A stretch of 6,852 bases of DNA from Deltaproteobacteria bacterium UBA2385. Its GTDB lineage: Bacteria > Myxococcota_A > UBA796 > UBA2385. The notes under the pieces are model-generated. The model was not told where the DNA came from and searched no databases. It saw only the letters and a list, made by a program, of their open reading frames with translations. Shown one piece after another: positions 1 through 5,968 of the stretch (its first letter is position 1; every line of letters starts with the position of its first letter). Made by a program: the position numbers and the translations under genes. The stretch lies in contig DDSR01000058.1 of the NCBI GenBank assembly GCA_002343455.1, positions 1 through 6,852 of the forward strand, written 5' to 3'.

Positions 1-1
1 G

Positions 2-397
2 TACACGCAGGTCCGGGTAGCTCCCGTCGAGCTCGCGAAGGCGCCGCCGCTCCCCGACCCGGCCCTGGCCGCCGCAGCGGGCGACGCCCCCCCCGCTGTC
101 CCCGGCCCCTCCGGTGGCGAGGCCCTCCTCCTGTTGGAGAGCCAGGACGAGCTGGTCCAGTGGCTGGCGGTCGAGGACAGCGCCGGCGCCCGCCTGCTCA
201 AGGGCAACCCCGGCGGCGAGGCCCGCCTGCCGGCCGGCGAGTACGTGCTCCTGGGCAAGGTGCGAGCCCGGGGCACCGCGCGGGCGCCGCTGAACCTCTC
301 GCAGGACACCCGGATCGCCTGCCAGAGCGCCGAGAAGGGCGAGGTCCACTGCCTCGCCGCCGACGGCGACGGCACCGCGCTGGTCCTGCGGCCTTAG
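2..397 (+). CDS. C-terminal fragment of an unidentified protein (linker plus small beta-rich tail)
   Basis: The frame is open from the left edge to a TAG stop at 395-397, giving about 131 residues, so the gene begins outside the window. The first ~40 visible residues form a Pro/Ala-rich linker (for example APPLPDPALAAAAGD). A compact ~85-residue segment follows, with alternating hydrophobic residues and the turn LPAGEYVLLGKV, reminiscent of the 'PxGxY' strand-turn of PEGA-like extracytoplasmic modules. It has two cysteines (IACQ and VHCL) that could pair if exported. A TTG at 134 could start a short ORF, but the uninterrupted upstream frame and low-complexity linker make a longer partial gene more likely. 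It converges on the kinase gene and their stop codons overlap. The family is not recognised; the PEGA resemblance is weak and is inference. Confidence 0.6.
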   Translation, partial: YTQVRVAPVELAKAPPLPDPALAAAAGDAPPAVPGPSGGEALLLLESQDELVQWLAVEDSAGARLLKGNPGGEARLPAGEYVLLGKVRARGTARAPLNLSQDTRIACQSAEKGEVHCLAADGDGTALVLRP

Positions 398-2025
398 GGC
401 GCCGAGACCTGGTCCAGGACGCTCTGCACCGTCTTGGTGCCGATGTAGGGCGTGTCGCCGAAGGCCTGCACGCTCTCGAAGGGCCGCCCATCCAGGATGA
501 TGTTGGCCTGGCGCGGGGCGATGCCCGAGGCGCGCAGGCTGTCGCTGTCGGCGCTGTTCAGCCAGCGGAGCGCCGCCTCGGCCTGCTCGGCGCTGAAGCG
601 AACCTCGTCGACCAGGATGGCCCGGGTCGAGCGAGGAGCCGCGGAGGCGGGCTCCGGGCTGCGCAGCGCGGCGAGGACCGCGTGACCGGTGGCCCGCTCT
701 TGGTCGAGGTCCACCTCGACCGTCGCGGAGCGGTGCCCCTTCAGGCTGAGGCTGAGCTGCTGCGGCCCGCCCTCGCCCTCCAAGACCGTGACACCGCGGG
801 CCAGCGGGGTGGTCCCCAGCAACGTCTCGCCCCAGCGCACCTCGGCCCCGCCGGGCTCGCTGGAGATCAACAGGACCACCTCGCGAGGGAGGGGCGCCTC
901 GACCGGGGGCGCCTCGACCGGCTCGGCTTCGAGGGCCTGGAGGGCGACCGGCGCCGCTGCGAGGGGGAGCGTTTCACGCGGAGCAGGCGCACGCTGGCTC
1001 AGCCAGGCCAGGCCTCCCCCCCCTCCCAGCACGACCAGCAGGCCCAGGCCCATCAGCAGCGGACCCCGGCGTCGGCCCGGCAGCGGCGGGAGCTCGACCG
1101 GCTCCGAGGGCGCCGGCAGCACCGAGGACTCCTCCGCCAGGCCCAGCGCCTGGCGGAGCGCGGCCAGCTCGGCCAGGACCGCGTCGGCGTCGGGCGGGCG
1201 CTGCGCCGGGTCCTTCTCCAGCAGGCGCGCGACCAGGGCCTCGGCCGGCGCGGGGACCTCGATGTCCGGCGCCATATGGGCCATCGGCGGCACCGGCTCG
1301 CGGATGTGCATCGCCGCCACCGACAGCGGGTTGTCGGCGTAGAAGGGCAACATCCCCGTCAGCAGCCGGTAGAGCACCACGCCGGCCGAGTAGAGGTCAG
1401 CCCGCTCGTCGGCGTCCAGGCCGCGGGCCTGCTCGGGCGAGACGTAGTGCGGGGTGCCCATGAAGACGCCGTTCTGCGAGATCGTGACCTCGTCGTCGCC
1501 CTTGACCAGCCCGAAGTCGAAGAGCTTGACGAAGTCGCCGCCGTCGTCTGCCTTCAGCAGGATGATGTTGCTGGGCTTGATGTCCCGGTGGACCATCCCC
1601 GCCTTGTGGACGGCGCGCAGGCCGAGGACCAGCTGCTCAAAGATGCGCAGGGCGCGCGGGACCGGCAGGGGGCCGTCGCGCATCAGCGAGCGCAGGGTCC
1701 GCCCCCGCAGGTGCTCCATCACGATGTAGCAGTCGCCCTCGGCGGTCCGGCCGAAGTCGTGCAGGGTGACCACGTTGGGGTGCTGGATCCGGCCGGCCAG
1801 GGCCGCCTCGCGCAGGAAGCGGACCTCGACGTCGTGGGCCTCTTCGGGGCCGGCCAGGCTGTGCATGATCTTGACCGCCACCTCGCGGCCCATCGGCTCC
1901 TGGACCGCCCGGTAGACCCGACCGGCGGCGCCCTGGCCGATCAGATCGAGCAGGCGGTAGCGCCCGGCGAGGGTCGCCCCGACGAAGCGGTCGGCCGAGG
2001 TGGGGAGGGAGGCCATGCCGGACAT
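394..2025 (-). CDS. Transmembrane Ser/Thr protein kinase with PEGA and C-terminal helix-hairpin-helix (ComEA-like) module
   Basis: 543 residues. A Hanks-type kinase domain spans about residues 23-290: glycine loop GQGAAGRV (30-37), VAVK lysine K52, helix-C E73, catalytic HRDIKPSN (146-153, D148), DFG 170-172 and SPE 196-198. All key catalytic residues are present, so it should be active, and it is of the RD type. GRRR (317-320) precedes one Gly-rich membrane segment (321-342), which places the kinase in the cytoplasm. Outside the membrane lie a Pro/Ala linker, a PEGA-like domain (~382-452, core SSEPGGAEV) and a tail (~474-540) matching the ComEA helix-hairpin-helix pattern: LNSADSDSL, then GIAPRQANII, then PFESV, then YIGTKTVQSVL. 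ATG at 2025 lies one base beyond the glycosyltransferase stop, with GGGG upstream; the ATG at 2016 is an alternative. It is the last gene of a three-gene operon. Kinase assignment is certain; PEGA and hairpin-helix assignments are by eye. Confidence 0.96.
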   Translation of the reverse strand: MSGMASLPTSADRFVGATLAGRYRLLDLIGQGAAGRVYRAVQEPMGREVAVKIMHSLAGPEEAHDVEVRFLREAALAGRIQHPNVVTLHDFGRTAEGDCYIVMEHLRGRTLRSLMRDGPLPVPRALRIFEQLVLGLRAVHKAGMVHRDIKPSNIILLKADDGGDFVKLFDFGLVKGDDEVTISQNGVFMGTPHYVSPEQARGLDADERADLYSAGVVLYRLLTGMLPFYADNPLSVAAMHIREPVPPMAHMAPDIEVPAPAEALVARLLEKDPAQRPPDADAVLAELAALRQALGLAEESSVLPAPSEPVELPPLPGRRRGPLLMGLGLLVVLGGGGGLAWLSQRAPAPRETLPLAAAPVALQALEAEPVEAPPVEAPLPREVVLLISSEPGGAEVRWGETLLGTTPLARGVTVLEGEGGPQQLSLSLKGHRSATVEVDLDQERATGHAVLAALRSPEPASAAPRSTRAILVDEVRFSAEQAEAALRWLNSADSDSLRASGIAPRQANIILDGRPFESVQAFGDTPYIGTKTVQSVLDQVSAP

Positions 2026-2026
2026 G

Positions 2027-2737
2027 CTAGCCCCGAGCGTCGCCCCTGTCCTGCGAACTTGTGATGGCGCGCCCGGCCTGGACCGCCCGGCGCAGGCTGG
2101 TGCCGAAGTTGGCGAGGCCGTGCCAGCCGTCGTGCATCGAGCGCCCCGAGGCGCGCGCCGACATCGCCACCGGGACCTCGACCGGTCCCAGGCCCAGCCG
2201 CACCGCCAGGATGCGGATGTTGGCGTCGGCGCAGTCGGCGGGCATGTGCAGGGCCAGCAGGTCCAGGGCGTATCGATCCATCGCCCAGAACCCGCTGGTC
2301 ACGTCGTGCAGGCGGGTCCCGGTCATCGCCTGCACCAGCGAGGCCAGGGCGCGGTTGCCGGCCCGTCGAGACCACTGCCCGCCGCTGCCCGTGCCCTGCC
2401 GGCTGGCCGTCACGAGGTGCCGCCCGTCTCCCAGCAGGGCCAGCAGCCGAGGGGCCGCGTCCGCGGGGTGCTGGCCGTCGGCGTCCAGCTGCACGACCTG
2501 CGAGGCGTCGGTGGCCTGCAGCGCGCGGTAGCCGGTCAGCAGGGCCCCCGCGTAGCCCGTGCCGCGCTGGGCGATGACCGAGGCCCCGGCTGACACCGCG
2601 CGCTCGGCCGTGTCGTCCTGGCTGCCACCATCGATCACCAGCACGCGCGCGCCCGCCAGCACCCGCTGGACGGCGTGGACCGTGGCCCCGACACGCGGCC
2701 CCTCGTCGCGGGCCGGGATCAGCACATGGACGCTCAC
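2027..2737 (-). CDS. Family 2 glycosyltransferase, DPM1/polyprenyl-phosphate glycosyltransferase-like
   Basis: 236 residues, a single GT-A domain without membrane segments. It starts with the GT2 N-terminal strand HVLIPARDEG (4-13). IDGGSQDDT (35-43) follows, the nucleotide-binding DGS-type motif. The metal-binding motif is LDADGQHP (84-91; D85 and D87). DVTSGFWAMD (145-154) matches the DxTSGFR block of dolichol- and undecaprenyl-phosphate sugar transferases, and VEVPV (186-190) is the usual strand near the end of the domain. Members of this family move a sugar from a nucleotide donor to a polyprenyl phosphate or envelope acceptor at the inner face of the membrane; donor and acceptor cannot be read here. 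The GTG at 2737 is chosen because it forms a GTGA overlap with the upstream stop and places MSVHVLIPARDE at the N-terminus. The same frame stays open far upstream, but that part is antisense to dus and not protein-like. It ends one base before the kinase start. Confidence 0.9.
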   Translation of the reverse strand: MSVHVLIPARDEGPRVGATVHAVQRVLAGARVLVIDGGSQDDTAERAVSAGASVIAQRGTGYAGALLTGYRALQATDASQVVQLDADGQHPADAAPRLLALLGDGRHLVTASRQGTGSGGQWSRRAGNRALASLVQAMTGTRLHDVTSGFWAMDRYALDLLALHMPADCADANIRILAVRLGLGPVEVPVAMSARASGRSMHDGWHGLANFGTSLRRAVQAGRAITSSQDRGDARG

Positions 2738-3300
2738 CCCGCCCAGCTCTGCAGTCCCAGGCGAAAGCGCAGCCGATCCTCCTGCGCGTCGGCCTCGGCC
2801 AGGAAGTTGACCTGCACATAGTCGCGGTCGGCCATCGTCGTGACCCGCACCTGCTCGACCAGCCCGTGGCGCTCGCAGACCTCCCGGGAGGCGGGATCGT
2901 CCGGGTAGACGTAGATCACCCCCAGCTCCTCCAGCACCACCTGCTCGCCGCGGTGGCCGCGCACCCAGAGCTGGTGGCGCCCGTCCTCGTAGATCAGCTC
3001 CTTGCACTCCTCCAGCGCCGCCAACACCGCCGCCGGCCCGAGGTCCACCCCGACCAGCTGCTGCGGCTTCTCCAGCTGCCCCACCGCGCGGTCGGTCAGC
3101 CGCACATAGAGCACCTTCCAGGGCGGGGTGAGCAGGCTCAGCAGCTCCTGGTGCAGCGCCACCAGCCCCTCGGCCGGCACGCTCACCAGCAGGCGGGTGT
3201 AGCCCCCGTCCAGCACCTGGGGCACCAGGACCGCGGGCGGCACGAAGCCGTCGGGCTGCCCCTCTCTCGTCACGCTGAGCGCCTTCGGTGGCCGTTGCAT
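2734..3300 (-). CDS. Conserved hypothetical protein, first gene of the glycosyltransferase-kinase operon
   Basis: 188 residues, predicted soluble: no signal peptide or membrane segment. Composition is ordinary (many V, L and E), unlike the Arg/Pro-rich shadow frames. It looks like an alpha/beta protein with strands such as YTRLLVSV and WKVLYVRLT, a central VGVDLGPAAVLAALEECKEL, a strand pair HQLWVRGHRGEQVVL and a VIYVYPDD turn. A distinctive acidic C-terminal stretch contains MADRDYVQVNF (156-166) and LAEADAQEDRL. I recall similar uncharacterised proteins from deltaproteobacteria, but no function is known to me. The ATG at 3300 is supported by GGAG at 3309-3306 with a 5-nt spacer; the longer in-frame extension to 3558 is Arg/Ser/Pro-rich antisense to dus. 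Its stop overlaps the glycosyltransferase start (GTGA), which implies translational coupling. Confidence 0.85.
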   Translation of the reverse strand: MQRPPKALSVTREGQPDGFVPPAVLVPQVLDGGYTRLLVSVPAEGLVALHQELLSLLTPPWKVLYVRLTDRAVGQLEKPQQLVGVDLGPAAVLAALEECKELIYEDGRHQLWVRGHRGEQVVLEELGVIYVYPDDPASREVCERHGLVEQVRVTTMADRDYVQVNFLAEADAQEDRLRFRLGLQSWAG

Positions 3301-3305
3301 CCCTG

Positions 3306-3309
3306 CTCC
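3306..3309 (-). promoter_or_regulatory. Ribosome binding site of the hypothetical protein at 3300
   Basis: GGAG on the minus strand, five bases before the ATG at 3300. It decides between this start and the longer open frame reaching back to 3558. Confidence 0.7.
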
Positions 3310-3318
3310 AGGTCGGGG

Positions 3319-3340
3319 CGGCGGCGTTAACCTGCCGCCG
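3319..3340. repeat. Perfect 7-bp inverted repeat in the divergent spacer
   Basis: CGGCGGC (3319-3325) and GCCGCCG (3334-3340) are perfect reverse complements separated by GTTAACCT, whose first six bases are themselves palindromic. The element sits between two divergent genes whose start codons are only 40 bp apart and directly abuts the dus ATG. It could be an operator, or an RNA hairpin if transcribed. In such GC-rich DNA a short GC palindrome may also arise by chance. Confidence 0.5.
3328..3333 (+). promoter_or_regulatory. Candidate -10 element for leaderless transcription of dus
   Basis: TAACCT fits the TANNNT core of a bacterial -10 box and ends seven bases before the dus ATG at 3341, so transcription would begin at or next to the start codon. 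This agrees with the absence of a Shine-Dalgarno sequence before that ATG. No convincing -35 box was found. It is one of very few AT-containing stretches in the spacer. Confidence 0.35.
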
Positions 3341-4381
3341 ATGCACGCCAACACCGTCATTGGCCCCCGCGGGCTGCCGATCTCCTTCCAGGTGCGCGAT
3401 CTGCGCGTCGAGCCCGGCCTCGTCCTGGCCCCGATGGAGGGCGTCACCGACCTCGCCTTCCGCCGCCTCGTCCGCGCCATGGGCCCCGTCGGCATGACCT
3501 GGACCGAGTTCGTGCCCGGCGAGGGCATCGCCCGGGGCGAAGAGCGCTGGCTGCGCATGGCCGCCTTCGACCCCGACGAGCGCCCCGTCGTCGTCCAGGT
3601 CTACGGCCGCCGCCCCGAGGTCCTGGCCGAGGCCGCCCGCCTGATGCAGGACCAGGGCTGCAGCGCGATTGACATCAACATGGGCTGCCCCAGCAAGAAG
3701 GTCTGCGCCCACAGCGGCGGCAGCGCCCTGATGAAGGAGCCCCAGCTCGTCGCCGAGATCGTGCGCGCCGTGCGGGCCGCCGTGCAGGTGCCGCTGCTGG
3801 TCAAGATGCGGGCCGGCTTCGACCACCAGGCGCGCAACGCCCCCGAGATCGCCTGGATCGCCCAGGAAGAGGGCGCCGAGGCCGTCACCGTGCACTGGCG
3901 CACCCGCGCCGATCTCTTCAGCGGCCAGCGCGAGCTCGAGACCATCGCCGCCGTGGTCGACCGCCTGCGGGTGCCGGTCATCGGCAACGGCGACGTCGTC
4001 GATGTGCAGAGCGCCGAGTCCATGCTGCGCCAGACCGGCTGCGACGGCCTGATGGTCGGCCGCGGGGCCATGCGCAACCCCTGGATCTTCGTCCAGCTGG
4101 CCGCCTGGCTGCGGGGCGAGCCCCTCCCCCGCATCGACTCCGCCCAGCGCCACCAGGCCCTGCTGCGCTACCTCGACTCCTGTCAGGAGCAGTTCTCGCA
4201 GTCCTCGCGCGGCCGCCACGGCGATCCCGACCGGGCCACGCTCGGCCGCCTCAAGCAGCTCTGCAAGCACTTCCTCGACGACGAGAGCGATGGGGGCGAG
4301 GCCCGCACCGCCGTGCTGCGCAGCGAGACCCTGGCCGAGGCCCGGAGTCGGGTCGCGGAGTGCTTTGCCCCAGCAAGCTAA
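3341..4381 (+). CDS. dusB: tRNA-dihydrouridine synthase (DusB-like)
   Basis: 346 residues, close to the usual ~320-350 of the family. These FMN enzymes use NADPH to reduce specific uridines in the tRNA D-loop to dihydrouridine, in the cytoplasm. Visible motifs in order: FMN-binding LAPMEGVTD (29-37), QVYG (86-89), DINMGCPSKKV (111-121) with the catalytic cysteine C116, GGSALM (126-131), VKMR (154-157, FMN-contacting K155), TVHWRTR (183-189, H185), IGNGD (214-218) and MVGRGAMRNPWIF (238-250). The MGCPxKKV block and HxRTRxxLFxG resemble DusB more than DusA or DusC; the exact subfamily is inferred. A helical C-terminal tRNA-recognition region with RLKQLCKHFLDD follows. The ATG at 3341 gives a normal N-terminus but has no clear ribosome binding site. 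The esterase gene follows after 10 nt on the same strand, probably in one transcript. Confidence 0.96.
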   Translation: MHANTVIGPRGLPISFQVRDLRVEPGLVLAPMEGVTDLAFRRLVRAMGPVGMTWTEFVPGEGIARGEERWLRMAAFDPDERPVVVQVYGRRPEVLAEAARLMQDQGCSAIDINMGCPSKKVCAHSGGSALMKEPQLVAEIVRAVRAAVQVPLLVKMRAGFDHQARNAPEIAWIAQEEGAEAVTVHWRTRADLFSGQRELETIAAVVDRLRVPVIGNGDVVDVQSAESMLRQTGCDGLMVGRGAMRNPWIFVQLAAWLRGEPLPRIDSAQRHQALLRYLDSCQEQFSQSSRGRHGDPDRATLGRLKQLCKHFLDDESDGGEARTAVLRSETLAEARSRVAECFAPAS

Positions 4382-4386
4382 AAGGA
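4382..4386 (+). promoter_or_regulatory. Ribosome binding site of the carboxylesterase gene
   Basis: AAGGA, directly after the dus stop codon and five bases before the ATG at 4392. It selects this start over an upstream in-frame ATG at 4290, which lies inside dus and would add an Arg/Pro-rich, non-homologous extension. Confidence 0.75.
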
Positions 4387-4391
4387 CACCC

Positions 4392-5051
4392 ATGACTCCC
4401 CTCACCTGCGTCGAAGTCCAGTCCAAGGTCCCCGCCACCGCCAGCGTCGTCTGGCTCCACGGGCTGGGCGCCTCCGGCCACGACTTCGAGCCTGTCGTAC
4501 CCATGCTGGGCATGCCGCACGCCCGCTTCGTCTTCCCCCACGCGCCGCAGCGGCCGGTGACCATCAACGGCGGCTATGTCATGCCCTCCTGGTACGACAT
4601 CCGGCACCTGGACTTCCAGTCCGCCGGCCGCGAGGACGAGGCCGACATCAAGGCCAGCAGCGAGGCGGTCGCCGCCCTGATCGCCAAGGAGGAGTCTCGC
4701 GGCATCCCCGCCAGCCGGATCGTGCTCGCCGGCTTCAGCCAGGGCGGGGCGCTGGCCCTGCACCTCGGCCACCGCCACCCCGCGACCCTGGCCGGCCTGA
4801 TGGTCCTCTCCGCCTACCTGCTGCGCCCCGAGGCCCTCGCCGAAGGCCACCCCGCCAACGCCAAGACCCCCATCCTCTTCGCGCACGGCCGCCAGGACGA
4901 CGTCGTCCCGCACTTCGCCGGCAAGGCCGCGTACCAGGTCTTCGCGACGCCGGGCCGCGATGTGGTGTTCAAGGACTACCCGATGGCCCACGCCGTCTGC
5001 GTCGAGCAGATCGCCGACATCGGCGCCTGGCTGCGGGCGCGGCTGCCTTAA
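4392..5051 (+). CDS. Carboxylesterase / acyl-protein thioesterase-like alpha/beta hydrolase (PF02230 family)
   Basis: 219 residues, the usual size for bacterial carboxylesterase II (EstB type) and related lysophospholipase/acyl-protein thioesterase proteins. These hydrolyse short-chain carboxylic esters; the natural substrate is generally unknown. Motifs: oxyanion-hole WLHGLGASGHDF (21-32), FPHAPQRPVTINGG (48-61), PSWYDI (65-70), nucleophile elbow GFSQGG (114-119, S116), acid HGRQDDVVP (165-173, D169) and MAHAVC (198-203, H200). The catalytic triad is therefore intact. There is no signal peptide, so it is cytoplasmic. The start is set by the AAGGA ribosome binding site at 4382-4386. It follows dus closely and converges on the DUF3817 gene, with which it shares the stop region TTAA at 5048-5051. 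Family assignment is firm; substrate is unknown. Confidence 0.94.
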   Translation: MTPLTCVEVQSKVPATASVVWLHGLGASGHDFEPVVPMLGMPHARFVFPHAPQRPVTINGGYVMPSWYDIRHLDFQSAGREDEADIKASSEAVAALIAKEESRGIPASRIVLAGFSQGGALALHLGHRHPATLAGLMVLSAYLLRPEALAEGHPANAKTPILFAHGRQDDVVPHFAGKAAYQVFATPGRDVVFKDYPMAHAVCVEQIADIGAWLRARLP

Positions 5052-5362
5052 GGTTCTACCTGAGGGTTCGTCGGGCGGGCCTGGGCCTCGATCACCAGGG
5101 CGCCCAGCGGGATCATCGACAGGACCATGAACCAGGCGCCCCTCGCCAGGCTCCAGCGCGCCTCGCGCATCGCCGCCGCCAGGGCCAGCACGAAGAAGAT
5201 GAAGAGCGCGCCGTGCAGGCTGCCCACCACGCGGACCGCCTCGGGGAAGCCGGCGATGTACTTCAAGGGCATCGCCACGCCCATCAGCAGCACGTAGGAG
5301 AGGCCCTCCAGCAGGCTCATCAGGCGAAAGCGGCCCACCGCGGTGGAGAGGAGTTCGGACAT
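5048..5362 (-). CDS. DUF3817 small integral membrane protein
   Basis: 104 residues with about three membrane segments (roughly 15-31, 45-64 and 74-92). The N-terminal half carries the DUF3817 (YdzA-like) signature: FRLMSLLEGLSYVLLM (12-27), the conserved AMPLKYIAG (30-38), and GSLHGALFIFFVLAL (47-61) with its membrane-embedded histidine H50. The family is widespread and has no established function known to me. The hydrophilic tail (from residue 92, EAQARPTNPQVEP) is short. The ATG at 5362 is preceded by GGAG with an 8-nt spacer. It lies 45 nt downstream of the GreA-like gene on the same strand, likely in one operon. Its stop overlaps the convergent esterase stop, leaving no room for a terminator between them. 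Confidence 0.9.
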   Translation of the reverse strand: MSELLSTAVGRFRLMSLLEGLSYVLLMGVAMPLKYIAGFPEAVRVVGSLHGALFIFFVLALAAAMREARWSLARGAWFMVLSMIPLGALVIEAQARPTNPQVEP

Positions 5363-5407
5363 CTCGGAGGCTCCGGGGAAGAGGGCCGTCTAGCCCGGCG
5401 CGAGCCC

Positions 5408-5881
5408 TCAGAGAAGATCCTCCACACAGTAGGAGACGATGCCCTGCGGTCCCTCCACCTCGAAGCTGTCCCCCTGCTCCACCCCGAGCATCGCCTTGCC
5501 CAGCGGCGAGTCGGGAGAGATCAGCCGCACCGCGATGCCCGCCACCTGCACCGTCGGCCCGCCCGTCGGCGCCAGCAGCAGCCAGCCCGGGCGAGGCCCC
5601 GACACCCGCACCACGGAGCCCAGGGCCACGCCATCTTCGCTCGGCAGCGGCTCGCGCTCGCGGAACCAGGCGCAGAGCCCGCGCAGCTCGGCGACCCGGA
5701 CGGCCTGCCCGCGAGCCAGGTAGGACGCTTCGGTCGCGCGCGTGTCGTACTTGCCCTCGGAGCGAGTCTCCTCGCTGGTGGCCTCGTCGCGGGCCATCGC
5801 GGCGACGCGCTCGATCGCGGCGAGCTCGGCGTCGAGGGTGGCGCGCACGGCGTCGAAGAGCTGGAGCTTGTCGGGGGTCAT
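5408..5881 (-). CDS. GreA/GreB-like transcription elongation factor family protein (divergent)
   Basis: 157 residues, the size of GreA. The N-terminal ~75 residues are predicted helical in two arms (about 5-35 and 49-75) around an acidic turn, DEATSEETRSEGKYDTR (32-48), followed by ATEASYLARGQA (49-60). The C-terminal half resembles the Gre FKBP-like domain, with ISPDSPLGKAMLG (121-133) and GDSFEVEGPQG (137-147) matching the usual SPLGxALLGxxxGDxV block. Gre factors enter the RNA polymerase secondary channel and stimulate cleavage of backtracked RNA. The classical GDLxEN(A)EY tip is replaced by GKYDTRATEASY, so cleavage activity is uncertain; it may be a Gre paralogue with another role at the polymerase. 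The ATG at 5881 has GGTGG upstream; an in-frame ATG at 5899 would add six residues. DUF3817 follows on the same strand. Confidence 0.82.
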   Translation of the reverse strand: MTPDKLQLFDAVRATLDAELAAIERVAAMARDEATSEETRSEGKYDTRATEASYLARGQAVRVAELRGLCAWFREREPLPSEDGVALGSVVRVSGPRPGWLLLAPTGGPTVQVAGIAVRLISPDSPLGKAMLGVEQGDSFEVEGPQGIVSYCVEDLL

Positions 5882-5893
5882 GGAGGAGCCACC

Positions 5894-5899
5894 TATCAT
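5894..5899 (+). promoter_or_regulatory. Possible -10 box for the exported protein gene
   Basis: TATCAT matches the -10 consensus at five of six positions, in the divergent spacer before the gene at 5969. The nearest -35-like sequence (TTGTCG, 5868-5873) is 20 bp upstream, longer than optimal. It also overlaps the alternative start region of the GreA-like gene on the other strand. Confidence 0.25.
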
Positions 5900-5968
5900 G
5901 GGGCGTGAACGCCTCGCCGGATCTGTGAGGGCATTGATGCGTCCACCTCCTCGCGCTACAGCGGCCGG

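Noticed and set aside
160..2064. Plus-strand 634-residue open frame opposite the kinase gene
   Set aside because: It is extremely Arg/Gly/Ala-rich with no recognisable motifs and mirrors the kinase coding sequence. Long antisense frames are expected in such GC-rich DNA.
3301..3558. Longer N-terminus for the hypothetical protein
   Set aside because: The extra 86 residues are Arg/Ser/Pro-rich and lie antisense to dus. The ATG at 3300 has a good ribosome binding site.
2738..4567. Upstream extension of the glycosyltransferase frame to an 846-residue product
   Set aside because: The extension runs antisense through dus and across the hypothetical gene, has low-complexity Ala/Gly/Asp/Arg composition, and the GT2 domain begins naturally at the GTG at 2737.
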